Source of the DNA: an uncultured Christensenella sp.
Lineage (GTDB): Bacteria > Bacillota > Clostridia > Christensenellales > Borkfalkiaceae
Direction of reading: 5' to 3'
Assembly (NCBI GenBank): GCA_910579525.1
Contig: CAJTUK010000004.1
Coordinates: 196,531-260,530, forward strand
Length of the DNA stretch: 64,000 nt
The translations under genes and the position numbers were made by a program. The notes beneath the pieces were generated by a model. The model did not search any database and was not told the DNA's origin. It saw only the letters and a list, made by a program, of their open reading frames with translations. Shown here in pieces: positions 7,359 to 15,702 of this stretch; positions within the stretch are counted from its first letter, which is position 1, and every line of letters begins with the position of its first letter.

Positions 7359-7753
7359 TTTTTAACGACAACAAAATCTACGCAAAAGTATGGAAAGTAA
7401 CGCCGTCCGAGAACGGCAAGTACGTTGACCTTCAAATTACCACATCGGAAAAGGACAATGACGGCAACTACGTAAACTCATCGTGGTTCCCTCGCGTTAT
7501 CGGCAAAGCGGTTAACACCTTGAAAGGTTTGAAGCGCGAAGACCGCATCATCATTACGAAGTCGAAGTTCACCAACGAACGCAGAGACACCGACGACGGC
7601 AAGAAGTCCTTCTTCCGCTTCCTCATCCTCGAAGCAGAAATCGAAGGCAGCGAAAGGTCAGGCGGCAACACTCCCGCGACGGAAACCAATAAGAAGAATA
7701 AGCCGAAAGAGGAACCTGCTCCTGCGGCGGCTGAGGACGCTTGTCCTTGGTAA
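7355..7753 (+). CDS. single-stranded DNA-binding protein-like (OB fold)
   Basis: 132 residues from ATG 7355 with AAAGGAGA upstream. About 95 residues of beta-strand-rich sequence are followed by a disordered Pro/Ala/Glu tail ending EDACPW. The acidic, hydrophobic C-terminal tip resembles the D-D-D-I-P-F tip by which SSB proteins recruit partners. The position between an ERF annealase and a RecB-type nuclease, just before the primase, supports an SSB. The OB fold itself cannot be proven by eye. Confidence 0.6.
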   Translation: MIFNDNKIYAKVWKVTPSENGKYVDLQITTSEKDNDGNYVNSSWFPRVIGKAVNTLKGLKREDRIIITKSKFTNERRDTDDGKKSFFRFLILEAEIEGSERSGGNTPATETNKKNKPKEEPAPAAAEDACPW

Positions 7754-8496
7754 GCGGAGAGCCAAGAAAGGAACGGTATAGTTTTTCTAAGTTATCAGCA
7801 TTCCACACCTGCAAGTACGGGTACAAGATGACATACATAGACCATAAGAAAGGCATCGGAAATTGCTTCAGTTCTTATGGTCTTGAAGTTCACTCCATTA
7901 TGGAGAGATACGCAAAGGGCGAACTTACCCTTTGGGATTTGGTAGGCATATATGAGTGGGAATTTGACGCGGCGGTGCCCGAAAAGTTCCCTTCTACCAA
8001 GTACTGCAAAGATATGCGAAAGCTCTACTACGATCAAGGGCTTGAGTACCTGAAAAACTTTGCAGGATACGATGACAGAAAAATATTAGAAGTTGAATCA
8101 CAGTTCGATTACGAAATTGACGACTGGACTTTTAACGGCGTAATCGACTTAGTTTTTGAAGACAAAGACGGAAAGCTTATTATACAAGACTATAAATCCA
8201 AGAGTTCTTTCAAGAACAAGCGCGAACAAGCGGAATATGCACGACAGCTTTATCTGTACGCATTATTTGTGAAGAAAAAATACGGTAGATATCCAGATAT
8301 CCTTCGCTTTATGATGTTCAGAAAAAATATGTCGATTGACATACCGTTCGACGAGTCCAGCTTAAACGAAGCTTTAAGTTGGGCAAGAGAGACGGTGAAA
8401 GAAATCCGTGAGTGTTGGGATTTCACACCGACGTGTGACGAGTTCTTTAGCGAGAACTTGTGCAATCATCGCGAGTATTGCGAAAGCAAAATATAG
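7741..8496 (+). CDS. Cas4/RecB-type PD-(D/E)xK nuclease
   Basis: About 250 residues; the start is TTG 7741 or TTG 7747, overlapping the SSB gene. Family marks: YSFSKLSAFHTCKYGYK near 14-29, EVHSIMERYAKG (motif with His), FNGVIDLVFEDKDGKLIIQDYKSKS with the D...D-x-K active site, and AEYARQLYLYALF. One N-terminal Cys and three C-terminal Cys (CDEFFSENLCNHREYC) are spaced like the iron-sulfur cluster ligands of Cas4/AddB nucleases. It probably resects DNA ends for the ERF annealase. Confidence 0.8.
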   Translation: MSLVSGEPRKERYSFSKLSAFHTCKYGYKMTYIDHKKGIGNCFSSYGLEVHSIMERYAKGELTLWDLVGIYEWEFDAAVPEKFPSTKYCKDMRKLYYDQGLEYLKNFAGYDDRKILEVESQFDYEIDDWTFNGVIDLVFEDKDGKLIIQDYKSKSSFKNKREQAEYARQLYLYALFVKKKYGRYPDILRFMMFRKNMSIDIPFDESSLNEALSWARETVKEIRECWDFTPTCDEFFSENLCNHREYCESKI

Positions 8497-8514
8497 CATT
8501 GGAGGTATAGGCTT

Positions 8515-10476
8515 ATTCTTGTCGAAAAGGAACAAATTCTAAAAGCAAAAGCAAAGCTTGGCGACAGAAACGCAGAAATAATTGCTGAGCTATTAAACCT
8601 CGAAAAGTATGATGCCGTAAATAAAAAAGCACTATGCCCGTGGCATTTAGAAGACTCACCGAGTTTCATCTACAACCCAAAGACATTCAGTTTCCACTGC
8701 TTTGGGTGCGGTAGAAATACAGATATCATCGATGCGTACACTCACACGGGAATGACATATCTTGAGGCACTGCAAAAATTATTCGAGGAAGCAAAGATGT
8801 CCGTCTCTTTCGGAGAGAAAGGCGTCAAAACTAAATATCAGTACAGATACCCAAAAGAAGAGCCACTGAATGACAAAGAGCACGTCTATACATATTTGGC
8901 TCAACGACACATATCACAAACCACAGTAGATGCTGTTGACGTCCGCGAAGACGCTCACGGCAACATCGTGTTCAACTACTACGACACCAATGATGTTCTC
9001 TGCCTCGTTAAATATCGTCCGTCACATAAGATTGATAAGGCGAACGGCGAGATAAAGGCTTGGTGCCAAAAAGACGCAGACACAACCCCTCTACTCTTTA
9101 ATATGAACAGAGTCAACACAACCTCTCCCCTTTTAATTTGCGAGGGCGAAATTGACTGTATGGCTGCCATCGAGGCAGGCTTTACGAACGCAGTTTCGGT
9201 ACCGCTTGGCGCAAACAACTACGGCTGGATTGAGGAAAACTTTGATTGGCTCGAACAGTTTGAGAGCATCATCATTTGTTCGGATAATGATGAAGCAGGC
9301 ATCAAAATGCAAAAGGAATGTGTGTTCCGACTTGGTTCTTGGAGAACAAAAGTTGTCGGCATTCCACTCTTCCACTACGATGCCGAGCAAGACAAGCGCT
9401 TCCCTATGAAAGACCTTAACCACGTCTTGTACTACGAAGGGAAAGACGCCGTACTCGAACTCATACATAACGCAAAAGACACGCCTGTCGATAGTGTTTC
9501 GGACTTCTCCGACATCACCAATATTGACTTGGATCAAATCGACGGCATAAAGACTGGCATCCCTGATTTAGATAAGAAACTTATGAAGTTGTTCTACGGA
9601 ACATTCACAATTGTTACGGGCGTCAATGGCTCTGGTAAGTCATCGTTCCTCTCACAGTTAATATGTAACGCGGTAGACGAAGATAAGAACGCCTTCCTCT
9701 ACTCTGGCGAGTTACCCAACTTCCAGAGCAAGAACTGGATTAACTACATCCTCGCCGGACAGCGCAACGTGAGAGAGTATAACTTCAACGGTGCAACTTA
9801 TTGGAAGGTAACTCCAGAAGCACAAAAAGCGATGAATGAATACTATCGCGGAAGGCTCTTCATCTACAAGGACGGCTACGACCATAAGGTAGATTCCATA
9901 CTGAAATCTATGGAAGATTCTACGAGGAAATATGGGTGTAAGTTACACATCATCGATAACCTGACGTCTGTCAACCTCGAAGCGAACGAGCAGAACAAGT
10001 ATCAGAAACAAGAAGAATTTGTTACACGGCTCATCGACTTTGCGAAGAAGTACAACGTCGCGGTTCTCTTGGTTGTACACCCACACAAGATTGAACAAAT
10101 GCGCAGGCTGAACAAAATGGATATCCAAGGCATCTCGGCAATCATCGATTTGGCTCACAGGATTTTGAGTTTGTACAGAGTAACACAAGACGATAGGCGC
10201 GGCGTTCCTAATAAGCGTGGCGGCTGGTACAAAGAACCTATTAAGTTCGATGTACTGTGCGACATCTTAAAGGATAGATTGCTCGGATTTGAGGGCAGTT
10301 CCGCTGGGCTCTACTACGACAAACCGTCAAGGCGCTTCTTCGTTGACGAAGAGTCACTTGACAAACGATATGGCTGGGACAATGAAGAGTACGCTGGCGC
10401 ACTCCCCTTCCCGCCGCCTCAACTTTATCAGCAAGATGAAGAAGAGATTTATGGACACATTTCTGGAGAAGGCTAA
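8515..10476 (+). CDS. primase-helicase (CHC2 zinc finger, Toprim, DnaB-like ATPase)
   Basis: The frame reads through from 8515 with domains in the order of T7 gp4: a CHC2 zinc finger at about residues 41-65 (CPWH...HCFGCG), Toprim (ICEGEIDCMAA and CSDNDEAG), and a RecA/DnaB-like ATPase with Walker A GVNGSGKSS. The first ATG (8752) would cut off the zinc finger. Upstream of it there is no in-frame ATG, GTG or TTG. GGAGG at 8501-8505 is correctly spaced for an ATT codon at 8515, so ATT is the likely start, giving about 653 residues. It primes and unwinds for the adjacent polymerase. Confidence 0.85.
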   Translation: MLVEKEQILKAKAKLGDRNAEIIAELLNLEKYDAVNKKALCPWHLEDSPSFIYNPKTFSFHCFGCGRNTDIIDAYTHTGMTYLEALQKLFEEAKMSVSFGEKGVKTKYQYRYPKEEPLNDKEHVYTYLAQRHISQTTVDAVDVREDAHGNIVFNYYDTNDVLCLVKYRPSHKIDKANGEIKAWCQKDADTTPLLFNMNRVNTTSPLLICEGEIDCMAAIEAGFTNAVSVPLGANNYGWIEENFDWLEQFESIIICSDNDEAGIKMQKECVFRLGSWRTKVVGIPLFHYDAEQDKRFPMKDLNHVLYYEGKDAVLELIHNAKDTPVDSVSDFSDITNIDLDQIDGIKTGIPDLDKKLMKLFYGTFTIVTGVNGSGKSSFLSQLICNAVDEDKNAFLYSGELPNFQSKNWINYILAGQRNVREYNFNGATYWKVTPEAQKAMNEYYRGRLFIYKDGYDHKVDSILKSMEDSTRKYGCKLHIIDNLTSVNLEANEQNKYQKQEEFVTRLIDFAKKYNVAVLLVVHPHKIEQMRRLNKMDIQGISAIIDLAHRILSLYRVTQDDRRGVPNKRGGWYKEPIKFDVLCDILKDRLLGFEGSSAGLYYDKPSRRFFVDEESLDKRYGWDNEEYAGALPFPPPQLYQQDEEEIYGHISGEG

Positions 10477-13400
10477 TGAAAGTATTTCAAAACTACCATC
10501 GTCATGCGATGTACACAAACGTAAGAATATCCGACTCGGCGGTAACCCCTAAGGATTACGCCGAGAGAGCGAAAGCTCTTGGGCACGGTATCCTATCATC
10601 TGCTGAACACGGATGGCAAGGTAACTACTTTGAAACGGTTCGGCTTGCGAAAGAATACGGTCTCAAACCACTTATAGGTGCCGAGGCGTACTGGGTTAAA
10701 GACAGAGCAGAGAAAGACAGAACGAACTGCCACATCTTCTTGGGAGCTAAAAATGAGCGCGGCAGGCAGGCATTGAACGACGTTTTGTCCGAAGCAAACC
10801 TCACAGGTTTCTACGGGCAGCCGAGGCTCGACGTACCGCTGCTCCTCTCACTTCCAAAGGATGACTTAATTGTAACAACGGCTTGTATAGCATATTGGCG
10901 TTATGAAAACATTGAAGAGATAACCGCTATGCTTGCAAAGCACTTTGGCAAAAACTTCTTCCTTGAAGTTCAGTATCACAACACAGAGTCTCAGCGTGAA
11001 CTTAACAAAAGAATATTGCGCTTACATAACGAATTGAAGATACCTCTTATTATGGGGTGCGACAGTCACTACATAGGCGCAGACCAAGGTCAAACAAGAA
11101 CCGACTTCCTCGTATCGAAAGGGTTAACATACCCCGACGAGGAAGGGTGGTTCCTCGACTATCCAGATGGCGACACAGCATACGAAAGGTTTGCTAACCA
11201 ATGCGTGTTAAGCCACAGTGAAATTAACGACGCTATGGATAACACAGGCGTCTTTCTCGAAGTTGAAGAATATGACAGTCCTATCTTCAACACCGATATT
11301 AAAATGCCCTCCCTCTTCCCTACTTTGTCACAAGAAGAAAAGAACGAGAAGTACAAGAGCTTGGTATGGAGCGGCTGGGAAGAATATAAAAAGTCGGTGC
11401 CCGAAGATAAATGGGCTTTGTACGAGTCCGAAATTGAAAAAGAAATTAAGACCGTTGAAGACACACATATGGCTGACTACTTCATCGACAACTACCACAT
11501 CATCCGCAAAGGAAAAGAGAACGGCGGATGGTTGACAAAAAGCGGACGTGGCTCCGCGGTATCGTTCATCACAAATATGCTTCTTGGCTTCACCGAAGTT
11601 GACAGAATTGCAGCCAAAGTGCATATGTACCCAGAACGTTTTATGAGCGCAACGAGAATTCTACAAAGCGGCTCCTTGCCCGATATAGACTTCAACTGCG
11701 CACCCGTAGAACCGTTTGCTCGCGCACAGCAAGAAATACTTGGCGAAGACCACGCCTACCCTATGGTAGCTTATGGCACCATGCAGAAATCGGCGGCTTG
11801 GAAACTCTACGCAAAGTCACAAGGCATATCCTTCGAGATCGCCAATGCGGTGTCCGAACAAATTAAAAAGTACGAAGCTGCCGTTAAGCACGCCCCCGAA
11901 GACGAAAAAGATGACATCAACGTCTTCGATTACATTGATAAAGACTTCCACGAGATATATGAAAAAAGCAAAGACTATCTCGGTCTTGTAACCTCGTGGA
12001 GTATTGCACCCTGCTCATACCTGCTCTATGAGGGCAGCATCAGAAAAGAAATTGGCTTAGTTAAAGTCAAAGACCACCTCTGCTGTTTAATGGACGGTCA
12101 CTGGGCAGAAGCTTGTCACTTCCTCAAGAATGACTTGCTGAAAGTATCTGTGGTTGACTTAATTTATCGAGCCTACCACCGCATTGGAATTGAACCACCG
12201 ACTGTTACCGAACTTCTTAAAATGTGTCCACCCGACGATAAGGCTTGGGAGATATACGAAAAAGGTTGCACTCTTGGTATCAACCAATGTGAACAGACAG
12301 GAACGGCTTCGAGAGTAACGAAGTACAAGCCGAAGAATATATCGGAGCTTGGTGCATTCGTTGCTGCTATTCGCCCCGGCTTCAAGTCAATGTATAAGAC
12401 ATTTGAAGAACGCAAACCGTTTGCATACGGCGTCAAGGCGTTTGATGAACTGATACAGACAGACGAAATGCCGAGCAGCTTCTTGCTCTACCAAGAACAA
12501 GAAATGGCAGCTCTGAACTACGCTGGCATTGATATGAGCGACTGCTATACGGCAATAAAAAACATTGCTAAAAAGCGCGCTGATAAGGTGTTGGCATATA
12601 AAGAGAAGTTCATTAACGGCTTCTCTCAGGTAATGATTGAAGACGAGCATAAGACGCCAGAAGAAGCGGCATCTATGTCGCAAGAGCTGTGGCAAATCAT
12701 TGAAGACTCGTCAAGATACTCATTCAACGCATCCCACTCCTATTGCGTTGCTTTGGATAGTCTGTACGGCGCTTGGCTTAAAGCACACCACCCGTTGGAG
12801 TTCTATGAAGTGTTACTTACCCTCGCCGAACAAAAGGGCGACAAAGACAAAATGAACGCCCTTAAAGAAGAGGCTGAAAGTTACTTCAATATAAAGTTTC
12901 CGCCGTTTAGGTTTGGACAGGATAACCGTTCAATTAAAGCAGACGTTGAAAACAACTTGATTGTGAACTCTCTTTCCGCAATAAAAGGATTTAGCCTTTC
13001 GGTCGGCGCAGCCTTATATGATTGCAGTAAAAATAACTTTACTTCATTCGTTGATGTGCTGGCGTGGCTGGATAAAAAAGCTCTCAAGGCTTCAAAGGTT
13101 AGACCCCTCATCACAATCGACTACTTCCAACAGTTTGGTAACATTAACGAACTCCTCTCCATCCTTGATTTGTGGGAGTTGTTAAAGCAAGGTCAAGCAA
13201 AGTCGGTCAGAAAAGACAAAGTGACATCCATTGTTGTGCAGCGGATATTGTCGTACAACTGTTCAACCACGAACAAAGACGGCACAGAGTCTGCATCTTA
13301 CAGAATGGAAAACGAACAAACGACAATGAAGTGTTTGTATGACTTCGAGCAATACATAAAGCAACATCCAATGCCATCACCGTCGATGAAACAACAGATA

Positions 13401-13691
13401 CAGTACAGTATGGACATCCTCGGTTACGCTGACGTTGTAACCAACCGTGAAGAAGATCGCAGAAGACTTCTCATAACAGATGTCGTCCCCCTCTCAAGCG
13501 CGGGCGGTGAAGTGTGGTCTTACAGAGTTGGAACACGAAGCCTCGGCAGTGGTAAGACAGCTCGGCTCACAGTTAAGGCAAACATATATGATAAGAAACC
13601 CATTAAGGCTGGCGACATTATATATGCTGCCGACCTCTACAAAAATCAAACGGGCTATTGGTATCTTATAGCCTACAACAAGGAGGCTTAA
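10476..13691 (+). CDS. DNA polymerase III alpha-type replicative polymerase
   Basis: 1071 residues. The N-terminal PHP domain starts at YHRHAMYTN and includes SAEHGW and GAEAYW. The palm holds GRGSAVSFITNMLLG and, near residue 403, PDIDFN, matching the catalytic PDxDxD of DnaE with the third Asp changed to Asn. The third catalytic Asp is likely in FLKNDLLK. Fingers and the helix-hairpin-helix region follow, then an OB-like C-terminus. It starts on the TAATG overlap with the primase-helicase. A phage-encoded C-family polymerase implies its own replisome, possibly hooking into the host clamp. Confidence 0.9.
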   Translation: MKVFQNYHRHAMYTNVRISDSAVTPKDYAERAKALGHGILSSAEHGWQGNYFETVRLAKEYGLKPLIGAEAYWVKDRAEKDRTNCHIFLGAKNERGRQALNDVLSEANLTGFYGQPRLDVPLLLSLPKDDLIVTTACIAYWRYENIEEITAMLAKHFGKNFFLEVQYHNTESQRELNKRILRLHNELKIPLIMGCDSHYIGADQGQTRTDFLVSKGLTYPDEEGWFLDYPDGDTAYERFANQCVLSHSEINDAMDNTGVFLEVEEYDSPIFNTDIKMPSLFPTLSQEEKNEKYKSLVWSGWEEYKKSVPEDKWALYESEIEKEIKTVEDTHMADYFIDNYHIIRKGKENGGWLTKSGRGSAVSFITNMLLGFTEVDRIAAKVHMYPERFMSATRILQSGSLPDIDFNCAPVEPFARAQQEILGEDHAYPMVAYGTMQKSAAWKLYAKSQGISFEIANAVSEQIKKYEAAVKHAPEDEKDDINVFDYIDKDFHEIYEKSKDYLGLVTSWSIAPCSYLLYEGSIRKEIGLVKVKDHLCCLMDGHWAEACHFLKNDLLKVSVVDLIYRAYHRIGIEPPTVTELLKMCPPDDKAWEIYEKGCTLGINQCEQTGTASRVTKYKPKNISELGAFVAAIRPGFKSMYKTFEERKPFAYGVKAFDELIQTDEMPSSFLLYQEQEMAALNYAGIDMSDCYTAIKNIAKKRADKVLAYKEKFINGFSQVMIEDEHKTPEEAASMSQELWQIIEDSSRYSFNASHSYCVALDSLYGAWLKAHHPLEFYEVLLTLAEQKGDKDKMNALKEEAESYFNIKFPPFRFGQDNRSIKADVENNLIVNSLSAIKGFSLSVGAALYDCSKNNFTSFVDVLAWLDKKALKASKVRPLITIDYFQQFGNINELLSILDLWELLKQGQAKSVRKDKVTSIVVQRILSYNCSTTNKDGTESASYRMENEQTTMKCLYDFEQYIKQHPMPSPSMKQQIQYSMDILGYADVVTNREEDRRRLLITDVVPLSSAGGEVWSYRVGTRSLGSGKTARLTVKANIYDKKPIKAGDIIYAADLYKNQTGYWYLIAYNKEA

Positions 13692-13703
13692 TGAAAGAAA
13701 AAT

Positions 13704-14489
13704 ATGAAGAGAAGAGAAGAGAAGAGAAGAGAAGAGAAGCCGCGACCAAGGTACATTGCGAGCTGTAGTTGCGGCAAAGACAGTCTCGCAATGCTGTCCG
13801 TCATAAAGGCTCATCCAGAAAAATATCCGCTTGATGAAATCGTAATATGCAAGATAAAGGCAACCAAAACGATGAGTGGCTGTTTCCCTATTCAGCAAGC
13901 CTTCATCGACAGCATAATTCCTATTCTTCAAAAAGAATTTAATGTACCCGTGACGGTCATTGAGGACGAAATGAGTTTTGAGGAAATTTTCTACACCAAG
14001 AAACAGTCGGGTAAGCGTGCGGGTAGCATATATGGTTTCCCCTACACTATCGGCGCTTGGTGTAACGACAGACTTAAAATGCGTCCAATCGATAAATACT
14101 TTAAGAAGCAAGGCAACCACGTTAGATATATTGGCATCGCATATGATGAACCTAATCGATATGCTCGCCTCGAAGAAAATGAAGTTGCGCCACTTTATGA
14201 AGAAAAAGTTATCGAAGCTGAGGCAAAAGAGATTTGCATACAAAACAATCGCCTCTCCCCTATCTATCAATTCTTTGACCGTGATGGGTGTTGGTTTTGT
14301 CCTAAGCAATCGCTGTATAGCCTAAGAGTAATTTATGACCATTTCCCAGATTTATGGGAACAATTGAAACTATGGCAAAAAGACAGTCCGACAACATTTA
14401 ATTCTCACAGTTCTATTTTAGAACTGGATGAGAAGTTTCGAGCTGGCTTCCACCCAAAAAAGATAACAAGGAAAAAAATATGTACATAA
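13704..14489 (+). CDS. PAPS-reductase-like ATP pyrophosphatase, paralogue 1 (possibly phase-variable)
   Basis: 261 residues. A PP-loop SCSCGKDSLAM at about 20-30 marks the adenine-nucleotide alpha-hydrolase fold of PAPS reductases, DndC and tRNA thiolases; GCWFCPKQS near 195 is a CxxC pair for sulfur or metal chemistry. ATG 13704 is 17 nt beyond the ribosome site, poorly spaced. The well-spaced ATG 13691 is out of frame and stops after 25 codons, so the current copy is probably low or OFF. Adding one GAAGA unit would put ATG 13691 in frame. Substrate unknown: sulfur transfer to nucleic acid or a small molecule. Confidence 0.75.
   Translation: MKRREEKRREEKPRPRYIASCSCGKDSLAMLSVIKAHPEKYPLDEIVICKIKATKTMSGCFPIQQAFIDSIIPILQKEFNVPVTVIEDEMSFEEIFYTKKQSGKRAGSIYGFPYTIGAWCNDRLKMRPIDKYFKKQGNHVRYIGIAYDEPNRYARLEENEVAPLYEEKVIEAEAKEICIQNNRLSPIYQFFDRDGCWFCPKQSLYSLRVIYDHFPDLWEQLKLWQKDSPTTFNSHSSILELDEKFRAGFHPKKITRKKICT
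13706..13739 (+). repeat. pentanucleotide tandem repeat (GAAGA) x6.8
   Basis: Six perfect GAAGA units from 13706 to 13735 plus GAAG. The tract lies between a well-placed ATG (13691, AGGAGG at 13681-13686) and the open frame of the ATP-pyrophosphatase gene. Because the unit is 5 bp, gain or loss of copies changes the reading frame. Confidence 0.95.
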
Positions 14490-14704
14490 CAAAAAGAATG
14501 CGCGTTACTCATTTAATCTTCCCATTTACTGGGTCGGTGAGCAAAGGCATACTTGGTGCCTTGGGTTGACATCCTTTATTGCGAATTGGTGATTAAGATA
14601 TCCGTAAAGCTCTGATTCAAATAGCGTCGTAAAGTCTACTGCGGCACGGGAAGCCATCGGAGCATCCTTAATAAATTTGAGAAAAAATTTATTAAGGAGA
14701 TTTT
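14490..14704 (+). other. untranslated structured leader between the two ATP-pyrophosphatase genes
   Basis: A 215-nt non-coding stretch in an operon whose other genes nearly all touch or overlap. It contains a 6-bp hairpin (AAGGCA 14544-14549 with TGCCTT 14557-14562) and ends in the ribosome-site hairpin listed below. No tRNA cloverleaf fits it. It may be a regulatory RNA leader for the downstream gene or the remains of a lost gene. Confidence 0.55.
14666..14697 (+). promoter_or_regulatory. RBS-sequestering hairpin
   Basis: A perfect 13-bp inverted repeat (14666-14678 and 14685-14697) with a GAGAAA loop. The 3' arm ends in AAGG, the first four bases of the AAGGAG ribosome site (14694-14699) for the ATG at 14705. 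When folded it would hide the ribosome site, so translation of the second paralogue should depend on opening this hairpin. Confidence 0.8.
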
Positions 14705-15439
14705 ATGAGGTATATCGCAAGTTGCAGCTGTGGCAAGGATAGTCTTGCTATGGTCTACAAAATTATAGAACAACAACTCCCACTCGACGAAATCGTCTTC
14801 TACGATACGAATATGGAGTTTCAGTCAATCTACTATAACTGGGAACAGTTAACGAAATATGCGCAAGAGCGCGGAATTAAATGCACTACTCTTCGCCCCA
14901 AGTGTCCGTTCTTATATACGATGTTTGAGCAGCCACACAAGTCTCGCAAGGACGGGATTGTAAGATACGGATATGCTTGGTGCGGCGGACGTTGCCGCTG
15001 GGGTACGAGTGAAAAGCTGAAAGCAATTGACAAGTATTGTGAACAGGAAGAAACGATTTGCTATGTTGGCATAGCCGCCGACGAAACGCTGAGACTTCAA
15101 AAGGAACGTAAGGAATACAAGCGCTTCCCACTCGCGGATTGGAATATGAGCGAAGCCGACTGCTTGCAATATTGTCAATCACACAATATCAAATGGATTG
15201 AGAAATGCCACGACGGATACATAGACCTTTACTCAATCCTCGACCGAGTTTCTTGCTGGTGTTGTGCAAACAAAAATCAGTGGGAACTCTACAACTACTG
15301 GAAGTACCTGCCAGAATATTGGGACAAGTTGAAAGAGCTTCAAAGCAAGATATCGCGCCCCTTTAATAGGTACACAATCTTTGAATTGGAAGAGCGTTTT
15401 GAAAAAGGCTACATACCAGTTCACCGCATCAAAAAATAA
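14705..15439 (+). CDS. PAPS-reductase-like ATP pyrophosphatase, paralogue 2
   Basis: 244 residues beginning RYIASCSCGKDSLAM, the same PP-loop start as paralogue 1, so the two arose by duplication. It has YDTNMEF (acidic strand as in PAPS reductases), a Cys pair YAWCGGRCRWG near 100 and CWCCANK near 180, so four or more Cys could bind a zinc or iron-sulfur centre. Family members activate a substrate with ATP for sulfur transfer or reduction. Translation is probably limited by the hairpin over its ribosome site. Role in the phage unknown. Confidence 0.8.
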   Translation: MRYIASCSCGKDSLAMVYKIIEQQLPLDEIVFYDTNMEFQSIYYNWEQLTKYAQERGIKCTTLRPKCPFLYTMFEQPHKSRKDGIVRYGYAWCGGRCRWGTSEKLKAIDKYCEQEETICYVGIAADETLRLQKERKEYKRFPLADWNMSEADCLQYCQSHNIKWIEKCHDGYIDLYSILDRVSCWCCANKNQWELYNYWKYLPEYWDKLKELQSKISRPFNRYTIFELEERFEKGYIPVHRIKK

Positions 15440-15450
15440 GGAGATACATA

Positions 15451-15702
15451 ATGAAATCATTTCGCCTAAGCATTACAAGAGATGGCAAGTTGTCAATCGC
15501 TTGTCCGGAGTGTGGCTCTACAAAGGTGGAAGTTACAAACTACCCTGCGAACGAGGTTGACAAGATAAAGTGCCGCCACTGCGGTCACACCCTCTACAGA
15601 CCATTCCCTCAACCTAAGGGTTACCACCAAGTTACGATAGACGAACTTGATAAAGAAGACGACGAGGAACACAATGAAATTCGAGAACACACAGGTATTT
15701 AA
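15451..15702 (+). CDS. small zinc-ribbon protein
   Basis: 83 residues. Two CxxC pairs, ACPECGS near 20 and KCRHCGH near 45, make a classic zinc ribbon, followed by an acidic tail (DKEDDEEHNEIREH). An AAGGAG site lies upstream. It overlaps the start of the ThyX-like gene by 29 bp, so they are co-translated. Probable nucleic-acid or partner binding; no specific family recognised. Confidence 0.65.
   Translation: MKSFRLSITRDGKLSIACPECGSTKVEVTNYPANEVDKIKCRHCGHTLYRPFPQPKGYHQVTIDELDKEDDEEHNEIREHTGI

Noticed and set aside
14490..14704. Possible tRNA in the gap between the two ATP-pyrophosphatase genes
   Set aside because: No seven-bp acceptor stem or TTCRANY T-loop with a flanking 5-bp stem could be formed; the TTCAAAT there lacks a stem.
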